Shown one piece after another: positions 16,587 to 24,034 of a DNA stretch of 64,000 nucleotides. Below the pieces are notes generated by a model. That model searched no databases. It was not told the DNA's origin and saw only the letters and a list, made by a program, of their open reading frames with translations. This DNA comes from Streptomyces parvulus (GTDB lineage: Bacteria > Actinomycetota > Actinomycetes > Streptomycetales > Streptomycetaceae). Each line of letters opens with the position of its first letter. The stretch's first letter is position 1. The DNA lies in assembly GCF_014648855.1 (NCBI RefSeq), contig NZ_BMRX01000009.1, forward strand, positions 1 through 64,000, written 5' to 3'. The position numbers were made by a program, and so were the translations under genes.

Positions 16587-16826
16587 CTATGACCTTCGGC
16601 GCAGTACGCGCACGGAACGCAACCCGACGACCCCGACGACCGTCCCCAATACGAAGGAGACGACGGCGAGCAGCAGGTGCACCCAGAAGTACGCCGTGGG
16701 GTCGCCGTCCTCGAAGGCGAGCCCGCTGCTGTCCTTGATCAGATTTTTGACGAAAGTGATCCAGATGATCCAGCTCCACACCCCGAAAGCGAGCAGGAAC
16801 CAGGAGACGGGGCGGCTGAGCTTCAT
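16587..16826 (-). CDS. SCO4848-family small membrane protein
   Basis: A 79-residue protein with two membrane helices (about 7-27 and 48-68) separated by a polar loop, IKDSSGLAFEDGDPTAYFWV. I recognise it as the small family named after SCO4848 of S. coelicolor. It is strongly conserved and always about this size, with no known function. The ATG at 16826 fits the family start; a longer in-frame extension upstream is antisense to the carboxypeptidase gene and not real. It is divergent from the D,D-carboxypeptidase gene at 16918 and sits 36 bases upstream of the phosphoesterase start on the same strand. Confidence 0.88.
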   Translation of the reverse strand: MKLSRPVSWFLLAFGVWSWIIWITFVKNLIKDSSGLAFEDGDPTAYFWVHLLLAVVSFVLGTVVGVVGLRSVRVLRRRS

Positions 16827-16917
16827 GGCCTCAGTATCGCCGCCCGCCGTCCTGCGCCGTGCGCGGGGTGGGGAGGGGGGTGGGACGGGCTCGCTCCGGG
16901 GCGGTACGTTCTCGCTC

Positions 16918-18192
16918 GTGCCCGCACCCAAGAAGGCCCTCAGGCGCAGCCTGACGGTCACCTCAGCCGCCCTGACCGCACTCGCCGTGCTCTCCCCCGC
17001 GGCGCTCGCCGCACCCGACCCGTCCACGAGTCCGACGCCCACTCCCCCCGCGTCGATGTCGACCAAGGGCGGCGCGCGGCTCGGGAAGCCCGGCACGCAG
17101 GTGGACCTGGCGGGCGGGGCGCCGGTGCTGCCCAAGGACATCACCGCCCGTTCCTGGATCGTGGCCGACGCCGAGTCCGGCGACGTGCTCGCCGCGCACA
17201 ACGCGCACTGGCGGCTGGCCCCGGCGAGCACCCTGAAGATGCTGTTCGCGGACACGCTGCTGCCGAAGTGGCCGAAGACCACCGAGCACAAGGTGGCCGT
17301 CTCCGACCTCGCGGGCATCGGCGCGGGCTCCAGCCTGGTCGGCGTCAAGGAGGAGGAGACGTACTCCGTCCACGACCTGTGGCTCGGGGTCTTCCTGCGC
17401 TCCGGCAACGACGCCGTGCACGTGCTGTCGGCGATGAACGGCGGGGTCGACCAGACCGTCGCGGACATGAACGAGCATGCCGAGGAGCTGCAGGCCCTCG
17501 ACACCAACGTGGTCAGCCCCGACGGCTACGACGCGCCGCACCAGGTCTCCTCCGCGTACGACCTGACGCTGTTCGCGCGCTCGGGGCTGCAGAAGAAGGA
17601 CTTCCGGGAGTACGCCTCGACGGTCCGCGCGAAGTTCCCCGGCCAGACGGAGAAGGACAAGAAGGGGAAGACGACCCGCAAGCCCTTCGAGATCCAGAAC
17701 ACCAACCGGCTGCTGTCCGGCGACTCGGACATGGACGTGTACCCGGGCATCGCGGGCGTGAAGAACGGCAACACCACCAACGCGGGCGCCACCTTCACCG
17801 GCGTCGCCGAGCGGAACGGCAAGGTGCTGCTCGTCACGGTGATGAACCCGGCCAAGGACGAGCACAACGAGGTCTACAAGGAGACGGCCCGACTCTTCGA
17901 CTGGGGCTTCGCGGCGGCGGGCAAGGCGCGGCCGGTGGGCGAGCTGGTGCGGCCGATGAGCGCCGCGCAGGCGAGCCCCGCGCCGGACGCCTCCGGTGAG
18001 GCCGGCGGCACCGGCAGCGGCGACGCGGGCACCAAGCCGGTGGCGGGGGCGACGGCCTCCGAGGGCGGCGGCGGGGTCGGTGTCGCGGCCGCTGTCGTGG
18101 CCGGGGTGCTGGCACTGCTCGCGGGCGGCGCCTACCTGGTCAACCGGAGGTGGCCGCTGCCGGACCTGGTCCGCCGCCGGACCCGCCCGTGA
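16918..18192 (+). CDS. D-alanyl-D-alanine carboxypeptidase (PBP5-like, membrane-anchored)
   Basis: A 424-residue penicillin-binding protein that trims the last D-Ala from peptidoglycan stems outside the cell. A signal peptide ends near residue 32, followed by a Pro/Thr-rich linker. Active-site motifs are S104-T-L-K107, S162-G-N164 and, in place of the usual KTG, K282-N-G284. KNG is, as I recall, common in actinobacterial members and does not imply loss of function. A Gly/Ala-rich linker leads to a C-terminal helix (about 384-406) and a short basic tail, so it is a bitopic membrane protein. GTG at 16918 follows TACGTT by seven bases, a leaderless arrangement. Its last 53 bases overlap the convergent BrkB-like gene. 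Confidence 0.92.
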   Translation: MPAPKKALRRSLTVTSAALTALAVLSPAALAAPDPSTSPTPTPPASMSTKGGARLGKPGTQVDLAGGAPVLPKDITARSWIVADAESGDVLAAHNAHWRLAPASTLKMLFADTLLPKWPKTTEHKVAVSDLAGIGAGSSLVGVKEEETYSVHDLWLGVFLRSGNDAVHVLSAMNGGVDQTVADMNEHAEELQALDTNVVSPDGYDAPHQVSSAYDLTLFARSGLQKKDFREYASTVRAKFPGQTEKDKKGKTTRKPFEIQNTNRLLSGDSDMDVYPGIAGVKNGNTTNAGATFTGVAERNGKVLLVTVMNPAKDEHNEVYKETARLFDWGFAAAGKARPVGELVRPMSAAQASPAPDASGEAGGTGSGDAGTKPVAGATASEGGGGVGVAAAVVAGVLALLAGGAYLVNRRWPLPDLVRRRTRP

Positions 18193-19084
18193 CGTCCGGG
18201 GCGCCGTCGCCGTCGTCCCCGCTCCCGACCTCCTGCGCCTTGCTCCCGGTCGCCGTCCAGGAGGCGGCGAACAGCAGCAGCTTCGAGGTGAAGTTGATCC
18301 ACAGCAGCAGGGCGACGGGGACGCCGAAGGCGCCGTACATGCTCTTCGCCGCGACCCCCTGGATGTAGCCGCTGATCAGCAGCTTCAGCAGTTCGAAGCC
18401 GATCGCGCCGATCAGCGCCGCGACGACCAGGCGGCGGCGCTCGGGGTGCACGCCGGGGAGCAGCGTCAGCACGTACAGCAGCAGGAGGAAGTCGGCGAGG
18501 ACGGCCACCGCGAAGGCGGCGACGTAGAGCAGGACGCCGCCGACGCCGCCCTCGGCCAGGCCGACCGAGCGGATGATCCAGCCCACCAGCGCCGAGGCGA
18601 CGGTGGAGATGGCGACGGTGATCAGCAGCGCGCCGCCGAGACCGAGGAGGACGCCGGCGTCCTTGGCCCGGTGCAGGACCGGGTTCTCCTCCTCGTCGGG
18701 CAGCTCCCAGACGGCGCGCAGACAGCCGCGGGTGGCCTCGACCCAGCCCATGCCGGTGAAGAGCAGCAGCAGACCGGAGATGAGGCCGACGGTGCCGGCG
18801 TTGTCCACCAGGCCCTGGATGTTCAGCTGGTCGGCGATGCCGGGGATCTGCTCGGCGATCTTGTCCTGGAGCTGGTCCTGCTGCTTCTTGCTGAGCGTCG
18901 CGGCGGCCACGGCGGCGGCCAGGCTCAGCAGCGGGAAGAGCGCCACGAAGCTGGTGAACGTCATGGCGGCGGCCAGCCGTGACCACTTCACCCGGTCGAG
19001 CCGTTCGTACGAGCGCCACGCGTGCGTGGTCATCAGGCGTGCGATCCACGGTCCCACGACGGGGAGCTTCTTCAGCCAGTCCAT
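18140..19084 (-). CDS. YihY/BrkB family membrane protein
   Basis: A 314-residue protein with about six helices. The family signature near the start reads DRVKWSRLAAAMTFTSFVALFPLLS, split here at the first helix. Later helices include GLLLLFTGMGWVEATRGCL and the C-terminal LLLWINFTSKLLLFAASW, typical of YihY/BrkB. It was once called ribonuclease BN, which is now known to be wrong; the role is unclear and probably involves envelope transport. ATG at 19084 gives a 13-base overlap with the upstream GtrA gene; an ATG at 19117 is possible. It is last in the PAP2-ubiA-gtrA-brkB unit. The C-terminus is a disordered Gly/Asp tail. Confidence 0.88.
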   Translation of the reverse strand: MDWLKKLPVVGPWIARLMTTHAWRSYERLDRVKWSRLAAAMTFTSFVALFPLLSLAAAVAAATLSKKQQDQLQDKIAEQIPGIADQLNIQGLVDNAGTVGLISGLLLLFTGMGWVEATRGCLRAVWELPDEEENPVLHRAKDAGVLLGLGGALLITVAISTVASALVGWIIRSVGLAEGGVGGVLLYVAAFAVAVLADFLLLLYVLTLLPGVHPERRRLVVAALIGAIGFELLKLLISGYIQGVAAKSMYGAFGVPVALLLWINFTSKLLLFAASWTATGSKAQEVGSGDDGDGAPDVTGGSGGGPGPAAATSG

Positions 19085-19542
19085 GATCCGACCCTGCCCC
19101 CGCTCGTCCCGGTCCATGATCTCGTCGGGCCCCCGGATCCGCCCGCGGCCCGGAAGACCAGTGTTCTTGTGCCCCAGAAGCGCAGGATCGTGCCCAGGAC
19201 CATGCCGACCCCGGCGCCCGAGACGGTGTCGGCGCGCTGCGAGGTCAGACCGAGCCCGTAGTGGCTGACGGCCAGGCACAGCAGCTGCACGCCGGCCCCG
19301 GCGAGGTTCACCGCGAGGAACACGGCGCAGGGGCGCAGGCCCCGCGGGCGGGTGTGCCGGTAGGTGCCCAGGGCGTTGCCCGCGTAGGCCACCGCGCAGC
19401 CGGCGACGAAGGACAGCGTCTTGGCGCCGAGCGGGCCGAGGCCGGCCGGGCCGCGCAGCCAGGTGAAGAGGCCGAGGTCGACGGCGTAGGCGAGCAGGCC
19501 CACGGCGGCGAAGCCGGCCAGCTCGCGCCGGTCGCCTACCAA
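19072..19542 (-). CDS. GtrA family membrane protein (Rv3789-like)
   Basis: A 156-residue protein with four helices in the GtrA pattern: ELAGFAAVGLLAYAVDLGLF, KTLSFVAGCAVAYAGNALG with a following basic turn, AVFLAVNLAGAGVQLLCLAV, and VGMVLGTILRFWGTRTLVF. GtrA proteins are linked to moving polyprenyl-phosphate sugars or recruiting glycosyltransferases. In mycobacteria the homologue Rv3789 sits beside dprE1. The most likely start is TTG at 19542, overlapping the UbiA stop by seven bases; no ATG or GTG gives the whole first helix. The C-terminus ends in a Gly/Ser/Thr tail. Context makes a role in polyprenyl-phospho-pentose handling likely. Confidence 0.8.
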   Translation of the reverse strand: MVGDRRELAGFAAVGLLAYAVDLGLFTWLRGPAGLGPLGAKTLSFVAGCAVAYAGNALGTYRHTRPRGLRPCAVFLAVNLAGAGVQLLCLAVSHYGLGLTSQRADTVSGAGVGMVLGTILRFWGTRTLVFRAAGGSGGPTRSWTGTSGGRVGSWTG

Positions 19543-20486
19543 TTGGCCACCGCCAGGGCGTACATCGCCACCCAGACCAGGCCGATCAGCGCGAGCGCCC
19601 GGTCGCGCAGGACGACGTCCTCGGGTTCGCCCGCGGTGCCGCGGTCGGCGAAGACGGCGTAGCGCAGGACGGCGAGGACGAAGGCGACCATGGACAGCTG
19701 GCGCCAGGGCAGGACGCTGGTGTGCGGGACGCCGCCCTCCTCCATGGCCCACAGGCAGTACCCGAGGACCGCGACGCCGGCCGCCAGCTGCCAGACGAAG
19801 CGGAGGTAGCCGGTGGTGTACTCGGTGAGCAGCGCCCGGGTGGCACCCGCCCGGCCGGCCATCTGGACGGCCTCGGAGTACCGCTTGGCGGCGACCATGA
19901 AGAGCGCGCCGAAGCCGGTCGTGATGAGGAACCAGCGCGACAGCGGGATGCCGAGGGCGAGTCCGCCGATCATCGCCCGCATCAGGAAGCCGGTGGTGAC
20001 GACGGCGAGGTCGACGACCAGGACGTGCTTGAGGGTGACGCAGTACGCCAGCTGCATCGCGAGGTAGGCCGCCAGCAGGCCCGCCACGGACGGCGGGCAC
20101 AGCCAGGCCGCGACGAGGGGCGCGAGGACGCCCAGGAGGCCCCCGACGGCGTACGCGAGCGGCACCGGGACCTGTCCGGCCGCGACCGGGCGGTGCCGCT
20201 TGACGGGGTGGGCGCGGTCGGCGTCGGCGTCGCGGGCGTCGTTGACGAGGTAGACGGCCGAGGCGCAGGCGGTGAAGAGGACGAAGACCAGGGCGAGGCG
20301 GCTCAGGGCGGGCACCGAGAACAGCTCGCCCGCCGCGGCCGGGGCGGCGACGACCAGGACGTTCTTGACCCACTGCCGGGGCCGGGCGGTCCTGAGCAGC
20401 CCGCCGAGCACGCCCTTCGGGCCGGGCGGGGCGGGCTCCCCGGGGCGCTGCGGGGTGCGCTGCCGCAGGACGGCCGTCTCAGTCAC
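19536..20486 (-). CDS. UbiA-type decaprenyl-phosphate phosphoribosyltransferase
   Basis: A 316-residue membrane transferase that should join phosphoribose from PRPP to a polyprenyl phosphate, the first step to decaprenyl-phospho-arabinose. ARPRQWVKNVLV at about 34-45 is a known opening for this subgroup. The first Asp-rich motif is NDARDADADR followed by HPVKRHRPVAAG; the second conserved helix pair includes TTGFLMRAMIGG. About nine helices are visible. It matches the mycobacterial Rv3806c type rather than menaquinone UbiA (MenA). ATG at 20486 overlaps the PAP2 stop by eight bases. Together with PAP2, GtrA and DprE1/2 nearby, the pathway call is firm. Confidence 0.88.
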   Translation of the reverse strand: MTETAVLRQRTPQRPGEPAPPGPKGVLGGLLRTARPRQWVKNVLVVAAPAAAGELFSVPALSRLALVFVLFTACASAVYLVNDARDADADRAHPVKRHRPVAAGQVPVPLAYAVGGLLGVLAPLVAAWLCPPSVAGLLAAYLAMQLAYCVTLKHVLVVDLAVVTTGFLMRAMIGGLALGIPLSRWFLITTGFGALFMVAAKRYSEAVQMAGRAGATRALLTEYTTGYLRFVWQLAAGVAVLGYCLWAMEEGGVPHTSVLPWRQLSMVAFVLAVLRYAVFADRGTAGEPEDVVLRDRALALIGLVWVAMYALAVANW

Positions 20487-20988
20487 GGGTGCCTCCCCGC
20501 ATCCAGCCGGCGCCGAGCCGGGCCGTCAGGGCGCCGAGGGCCGCGCCGGCCGCGACGTCGGAGGGGTAGTGGACCCCGGCGACCAGCCGGGAGGCGCACA
20601 CCGCGGCGGCCAGCGGCCGGACCGCGGGCACGCCGAGCGCGCCGAAGGCGACGGCGGCGGCCGCCGCGGAGGTGGCGTGGGAGCTGGGGAAGGAGTGCCG
20701 GCCCGCGGTGCGCACCAGCGGTACGACGTGGGCCGGACGCGGACGGCGCACGACCCGCTTCACGGCCATGCTGACGAGGTGGGCGCCGGCGGTGAGCGCG
20801 GTCCCGCGCAGCCAGGCCCCGCGCCGCCCGCGGTCCACGGCGGCGCCGGCGAGACCCGCGGCGAGCCAGAGGGCGCCGTGCTCCCCGGCCCAGGACAGGG
20901 CGCGCGCGGCGCCGGCCACGCGCGGGTCCGTGCCGCAGGCGCTGAGCACCGTGACGATCCGGTGGTCCATGTCGTCGAGGTCGTCCAT
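20479..20988 (-). CDS. PAP2 family phosphatase (Rv3807c-like)
   Basis: A 169-residue membrane phosphatase. The three PAP2 signature motifs are present: KRVVRRPRP, FPSSHATSA, and SRLVAGVHYPSDVAAG, with His in the second and His/Asp in the third as catalytic residues. By analogy with the mycobacterial locus it would remove the 5'-phosphate from decaprenyl-phospho-ribose-5-phosphate before epimerisation. First gene of the minus-strand unit, eight bases overlapping the UbiA-type gene. It is divergent from dprE1 across a 133-base spacer that is AT-rich for this genome. The start at ATG 20988 fits the alignment; the preceding in-frame codons are not needed. Confidence 0.88.
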   Translation of the reverse strand: MDDLDDMDHRIVTVLSACGTDPRVAGAARALSWAGEHGALWLAAGLAGAAVDRGRRGAWLRGTALTAGAHLVSMAVKRVVRRPRPAHVVPLVRTAGRHSFPSSHATSAAAAAVAFGALGVPAVRPLAAAVCASRLVAGVHYPSDVAAGAALGALTARLGAGWMRGGTRD

Positions 20989-21121
20989 GCCGACTCACTG
21001 TTCACGCCTCCCGGACCGGAAGTACGGCACGATCGAGCGACATACCATTAATCACCCGTTTCGGGTATGAGCGTGATGTTTTGGAACTAATCATTCGCAT
21101 AGGGGCGATACGGTCACCGGC

Positions 21122-22483
21122 ATGTCTGCCGACACCGACTGGGGCCCCGTCACCGGCTGGGGCCGCACCGCACCCACCGCGGCCCGGCTGATCCGCCCGC
21201 GGACGTACGAGGAGGCCGCCCTGGCCGTCCGGGAGTGCGGGGCCCGCGGGGGCATCGCACGGGGGCTGGGACGGGCCTACGGGGACGCCGCGCAGAACGC
21301 GGGGGGCGCCGTGCTGGACATGACCGCCCTGGACCGCGTGCACGCCGTGGACGTCGCGGGCGGCACCGTGCTGTGCGACGCGGGGGTCTCCCTGCACCGG
21401 CTGATGGAGCTGCTGCTGCCGCTCGGCTGGTTCGTGCCGGTGACGCCCGGCACCCGCTACGTCACGGTCGGCGGGGCGATCGGCGCGGACATCCACGGCA
21501 AGAACCACCACGTCTCGGGGTCCTTCGCCCGGCACGTGGCGGCGCTGGAGCTGCTCACCGCCGACGGACAGGTCCGCACCGTCACCCCGGGCACGCCGCT
21601 GTTCGACGCGACCGCCGGCGGCATGGGCCTGACCGGGGTGATCCTCACCGCGACCCTGCGGCTCCAGCCGGTCGAGACGGCGCTGATGTCCGTCGACACC
21701 GAGCGCGCCGCCGACCTGGACGACCTGATGGCCCGTCTGACGGCCACCGACCACCGCTACCGCTACTCGGTCGCCTGGATCGACCTGCTCGCCCGCGGCC
21801 GGGCGACCGGCCGCGCGGTGCTCACCCGCGGCGACCACGCCCCGCTGGACGCGCTGCCCGCCCGCTCCCGCGCCCGGCGGGCGCCGCTGGCCTTCCGCAC
21901 CTCCCGCCTCCCGGCCGCCCCCGACCTCGTCCCGGACGGCCTCCTCGGCCGGACCACGGTGGGCCTGTTCAACGAGCTGTGGTACCGCAAGTCCCCCCGC
22001 CTCAGCCGGGGCCGGCTCCAGCGGATCTCCACCTTCTTCCACCCCCTGGACGGCGTCCCGCACTGGAACCGGATCTACGGCCGCGGCGGCTTCGTGCAGT
22101 ACCAGTTCGTCGTCGGCGAGGGCCGCGAGGAGGCCCTGCGCCGGATCGTGCGGCGCATCTCGGACCACCGCTGCCCGTCGTTCCTCGCCGTCCTCAAGCG
22201 GTTCGGCGAGGCCGACCCGGGCTGGCTCTCCTTCCCCCTGCCCGGCTGGACCCTGGCCCTGGACATCCCGGCCGGCCTGCCCGGCCTCGGCGCCTTCCTG
22301 GACGAGCTGGACGAGGAGGTCGCGGAGGCCGGCGGGCGCGTCTACCTCGCCAAGGACGCGCGGCTGCGCCCCGAACTGCTCGCCGCGATGTACCCGCGCC
22401 TCGACGACTTCCGCGCGCTGCGCGCGGAGCTGGACCCGCACGGGGTGTTCGTGTCCGACCTGGCCCGCCGCCTCACCCTCTGA
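21122..22483 (+). CDS. dprE1: DprE1-like FAD-dependent decaprenyl-phospho-ribose 2'-oxidase
   Basis: A 453-residue flavoprotein of the VAO/FAD_binding_4 type. It should oxidise the 2'-OH of polyprenyl-phospho-ribose, the first half of epimerisation to arabinose. FAD-site motifs are GLGRAYGDAAQN and TVGGAIGADIHGKNHH (about residues 110-130). The C-terminal domain has FYHPLD-like FFHPLDGV, FVQYQFVV, and VYLAKDARL with Lys411 matching the catalytic Lys of the mycobacterial enzyme. The position equal to Cys387 of M. tuberculosis DprE1, the benzothiazinone target, is Ala379 here (GWTLALD). The dprE2-like gene follows after 15 bases. Confidence 0.92.
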   Translation: MSADTDWGPVTGWGRTAPTAARLIRPRTYEEAALAVRECGARGGIARGLGRAYGDAAQNAGGAVLDMTALDRVHAVDVAGGTVLCDAGVSLHRLMELLLPLGWFVPVTPGTRYVTVGGAIGADIHGKNHHVSGSFARHVAALELLTADGQVRTVTPGTPLFDATAGGMGLTGVILTATLRLQPVETALMSVDTERAADLDDLMARLTATDHRYRYSVAWIDLLARGRATGRAVLTRGDHAPLDALPARSRARRAPLAFRTSRLPAAPDLVPDGLLGRTTVGLFNELWYRKSPRLSRGRLQRISTFFHPLDGVPHWNRIYGRGGFVQYQFVVGEGREEALRRIVRRISDHRCPSFLAVLKRFGEADPGWLSFPLPGWTLALDIPAGLPGLGAFLDELDEEVAEAGGRVYLAKDARLRPELLAAMYPRLDDFRALRAELDPHGVFVSDLARRLTL

Positions 22484-22498
22484 CTCCCTGGAGCTGTC

Positions 22499-23254
22499 GT
22501 GAAGGACGCCTTCGGCATCCCGCAGTCCCTGCTCGTCCTCGGCGGTACGTCCGAGATCGCGCTCGCCACCGCGCGCCGCCTGGTGGCCCGCCGCACCCGC
22601 ACGGTGTGGCTCGCCGGCCGCCCCTCCCCCGCCCTGGACGCGGCCGCCGAGCAGCTGCGCGGCCTCGGCGCCGAGGTGCGCACCGTCGCCTTCGACGCGC
22701 TCGACCCCGAGTCCCACGAGGCGGCGCTCGGCAAGGTCTTCGCCGAGGGGGACGTGGACCTCGTCCTGCTCGCCTTCGGCATCCTGGGCGACCAGGCGCA
22801 CGACGAGCGCGAGCCGCTGAACGCCGTGCGGGTCGCGCAGACGAACTACACCGGCGCCGTCTCGGCCGGCCTGGTCAGCGCCCGCGCGCTCCAGGCGCAG
22901 GGCCACGGCTCCCTCGTGGTGCTCTCCTCGGTGGCCGGCGAACGGGCCCGCCGGGCCAACTTCATCTACGGCTCCAGCAAGGCCGGCCTGGACGCCTTCG
23001 CCCAGGGGCTGGGCGACGCGCTGCACGGCACCGGTGTGCACGTCATGGTCGTACGCCCCGGGTTCGTCCGCTCGCGGATGACCGCCGGGATGGAGGAGGC
23101 GCCGCTCGCCACCACGCCCGAGGCAGTCGCCACGGCGATCGAGCTGGGCCTGCGGCGGCGCTCGGAGACGGTCTGGGTGCCCGGCGCGCTGCGGGTGGTG
23201 ATGTCGGCGGTGCGGCACCTGCCGCGGACGCTGTTCCGACGGCTGCCGGTGTGA
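22499..23254 (+). CDS. dprE2: DprE2-like short-chain reductase
   Basis: A 251-residue classical SDR that should reduce the 2-keto intermediate to decaprenyl-phospho-arabinose, completing the DprE1 reaction. The cofactor loop LVLGGTSEIALATARRL replaces the canonical TGxxxGIG with GGTSEI, as in mycobacterial DprE2. The catalytic set is Ser in VVLSSVAGE, then Tyr and Lys in YGSSK, and VRPGFVRSRMT closes the active site. GTG at 22499 has GGAGC six bases upstream and lies 15 bases after dprE1, so the two are co-transcribed. The C-terminal basic helix could touch the membrane. Confidence 0.9.
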   Translation: MKDAFGIPQSLLVLGGTSEIALATARRLVARRTRTVWLAGRPSPALDAAAEQLRGLGAEVRTVAFDALDPESHEAALGKVFAEGDVDLVLLAFGILGDQAHDEREPLNAVRVAQTNYTGAVSAGLVSARALQAQGHGSLVVLSSVAGERARRANFIYGSSKAGLDAFAQGLGDALHGTGVHVMVVRPGFVRSRMTAGMEEAPLATTPEAVATAIELGLRRRSETVWVPGALRVVMSAVRHLPRTLFRRLPV

Positions 23255-23261
23255 CGTCAGG

Positions 23262-23295
23262 CTGCCGGGCGGGCCGGTGTCACCGGCCGGGCAGC
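23262..23295. terminator. Bulged hairpin between convergent genes
   Basis: Arms GCTGCC..GGCCGGTG and CACCGGCC..GGCAGC pair with a three-base bulge, across the 25-base gap between dprE2 and the RNA-ligase-like gene. It probably ends transcripts from both sides, overlapping the stop of the latter. Confidence 0.4.
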
Positions 23296-23858
23296 GAGCC
23301 GCTCTCCACGCGTCCGGCCTGCGGGGGCACGGTGGCGCTGCCGAAGGGGAACTCCCGGAGCTTGCGCCACACCCCGTCGGAGCCCTGCTCGTAGAGCGCG
23401 AAGCCGGTGCAGGGCCACTGGGCCGCGTAGTCGGACAGCTCCTCGTAGGCGCGGTCCATCGCCGCTTCCTCGATGCCGTGCGCCACGGTGACGTGGGGGT
23501 GGTACGGGAACTGCAGTTCGCGTGGCACCGGGCCGGAGGCGTCCCGCACCCGCTTCTGGAGCCAGGCGCAGGCGGCGGCGCCCTCGACCACCTGGACGTA
23601 GACGACGGGCGACAGCGGACGGAAGGTCCCGGTGCCCGACAGCCGCATCGGGAAGGGGCGGCAGCGGGCCGCGACCTCCGCGAGATGCGCCTCGACGGCG
23701 GGCAGCGCGCCGGCCTCGACCTCGGTCGGCGGCAGCAGGGTGACGTGCGTGGGGATGCCGTGAGCCGCGGCGTCGCCGAAGCCCGCGCGCAGCTGCTGGA
23801 GCTTGCTGCCGTGAGGCTCCGGGACCGCGATCGACACGCCGATCGTTACGGTCCCCAC
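23280..23858 (-). CDS. 2'-5' RNA ligase / cyclic phosphodiesterase-like protein
   Basis: A 192-residue member of the 2H phosphoesterase superfamily. The two HxT motifs that define it are present: THVTLLPP (about residue 37) and PHVTVAHG (about 122). The spacing fits a LigT/ThpR-type bilobal fold, which opens cyclic phosphates or acts on 2'-5' bonds. GTG at 23858 follows a GGAG site and gives a compact start, TVTIGVSIAVPEP. The natural substrate of such bacterial proteins is mostly unknown. It stands alone, convergent with dprE2, and upstream in its direction lies the trpS 3' end. Confidence 0.88.
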   Translation of the reverse strand: MGTVTIGVSIAVPEPHGSKLQQLRAGFGDAAAHGIPTHVTLLPPTEVEAGALPAVEAHLAEVAARCRPFPMRLSGTGTFRPLSPVVYVQVVEGAAACAWLQKRVRDASGPVPRELQFPYHPHVTVAHGIEEAAMDRAYEELSDYAAQWPCTGFALYEQGSDGVWRKLREFPFGSATVPPQAGRVESGSLPGR

Positions 23859-24034
23859 GTCGTCTCCTTCGGTACGTGTCACTCGTCGTATGTCGCTGTG
23901 TCGGACACCCGGCTATCGACTGTACGGCCACGACCGTGCCCGGGGCAGGCGCAACCGGAGTGATGTGCAGCGCTACGGCGGCATGCCGGGGCGCACGGCG
24001 GGGCCGGGACCAGGGCCGGGGCGGCGGCCCCGGG

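Noticed and set aside
17761..17769. Inactive D,D-carboxypeptidase because KTG is KNG
   Set aside because: From memory KNG is frequent in actinobacterial members of this family, so loss of activity is not supported.
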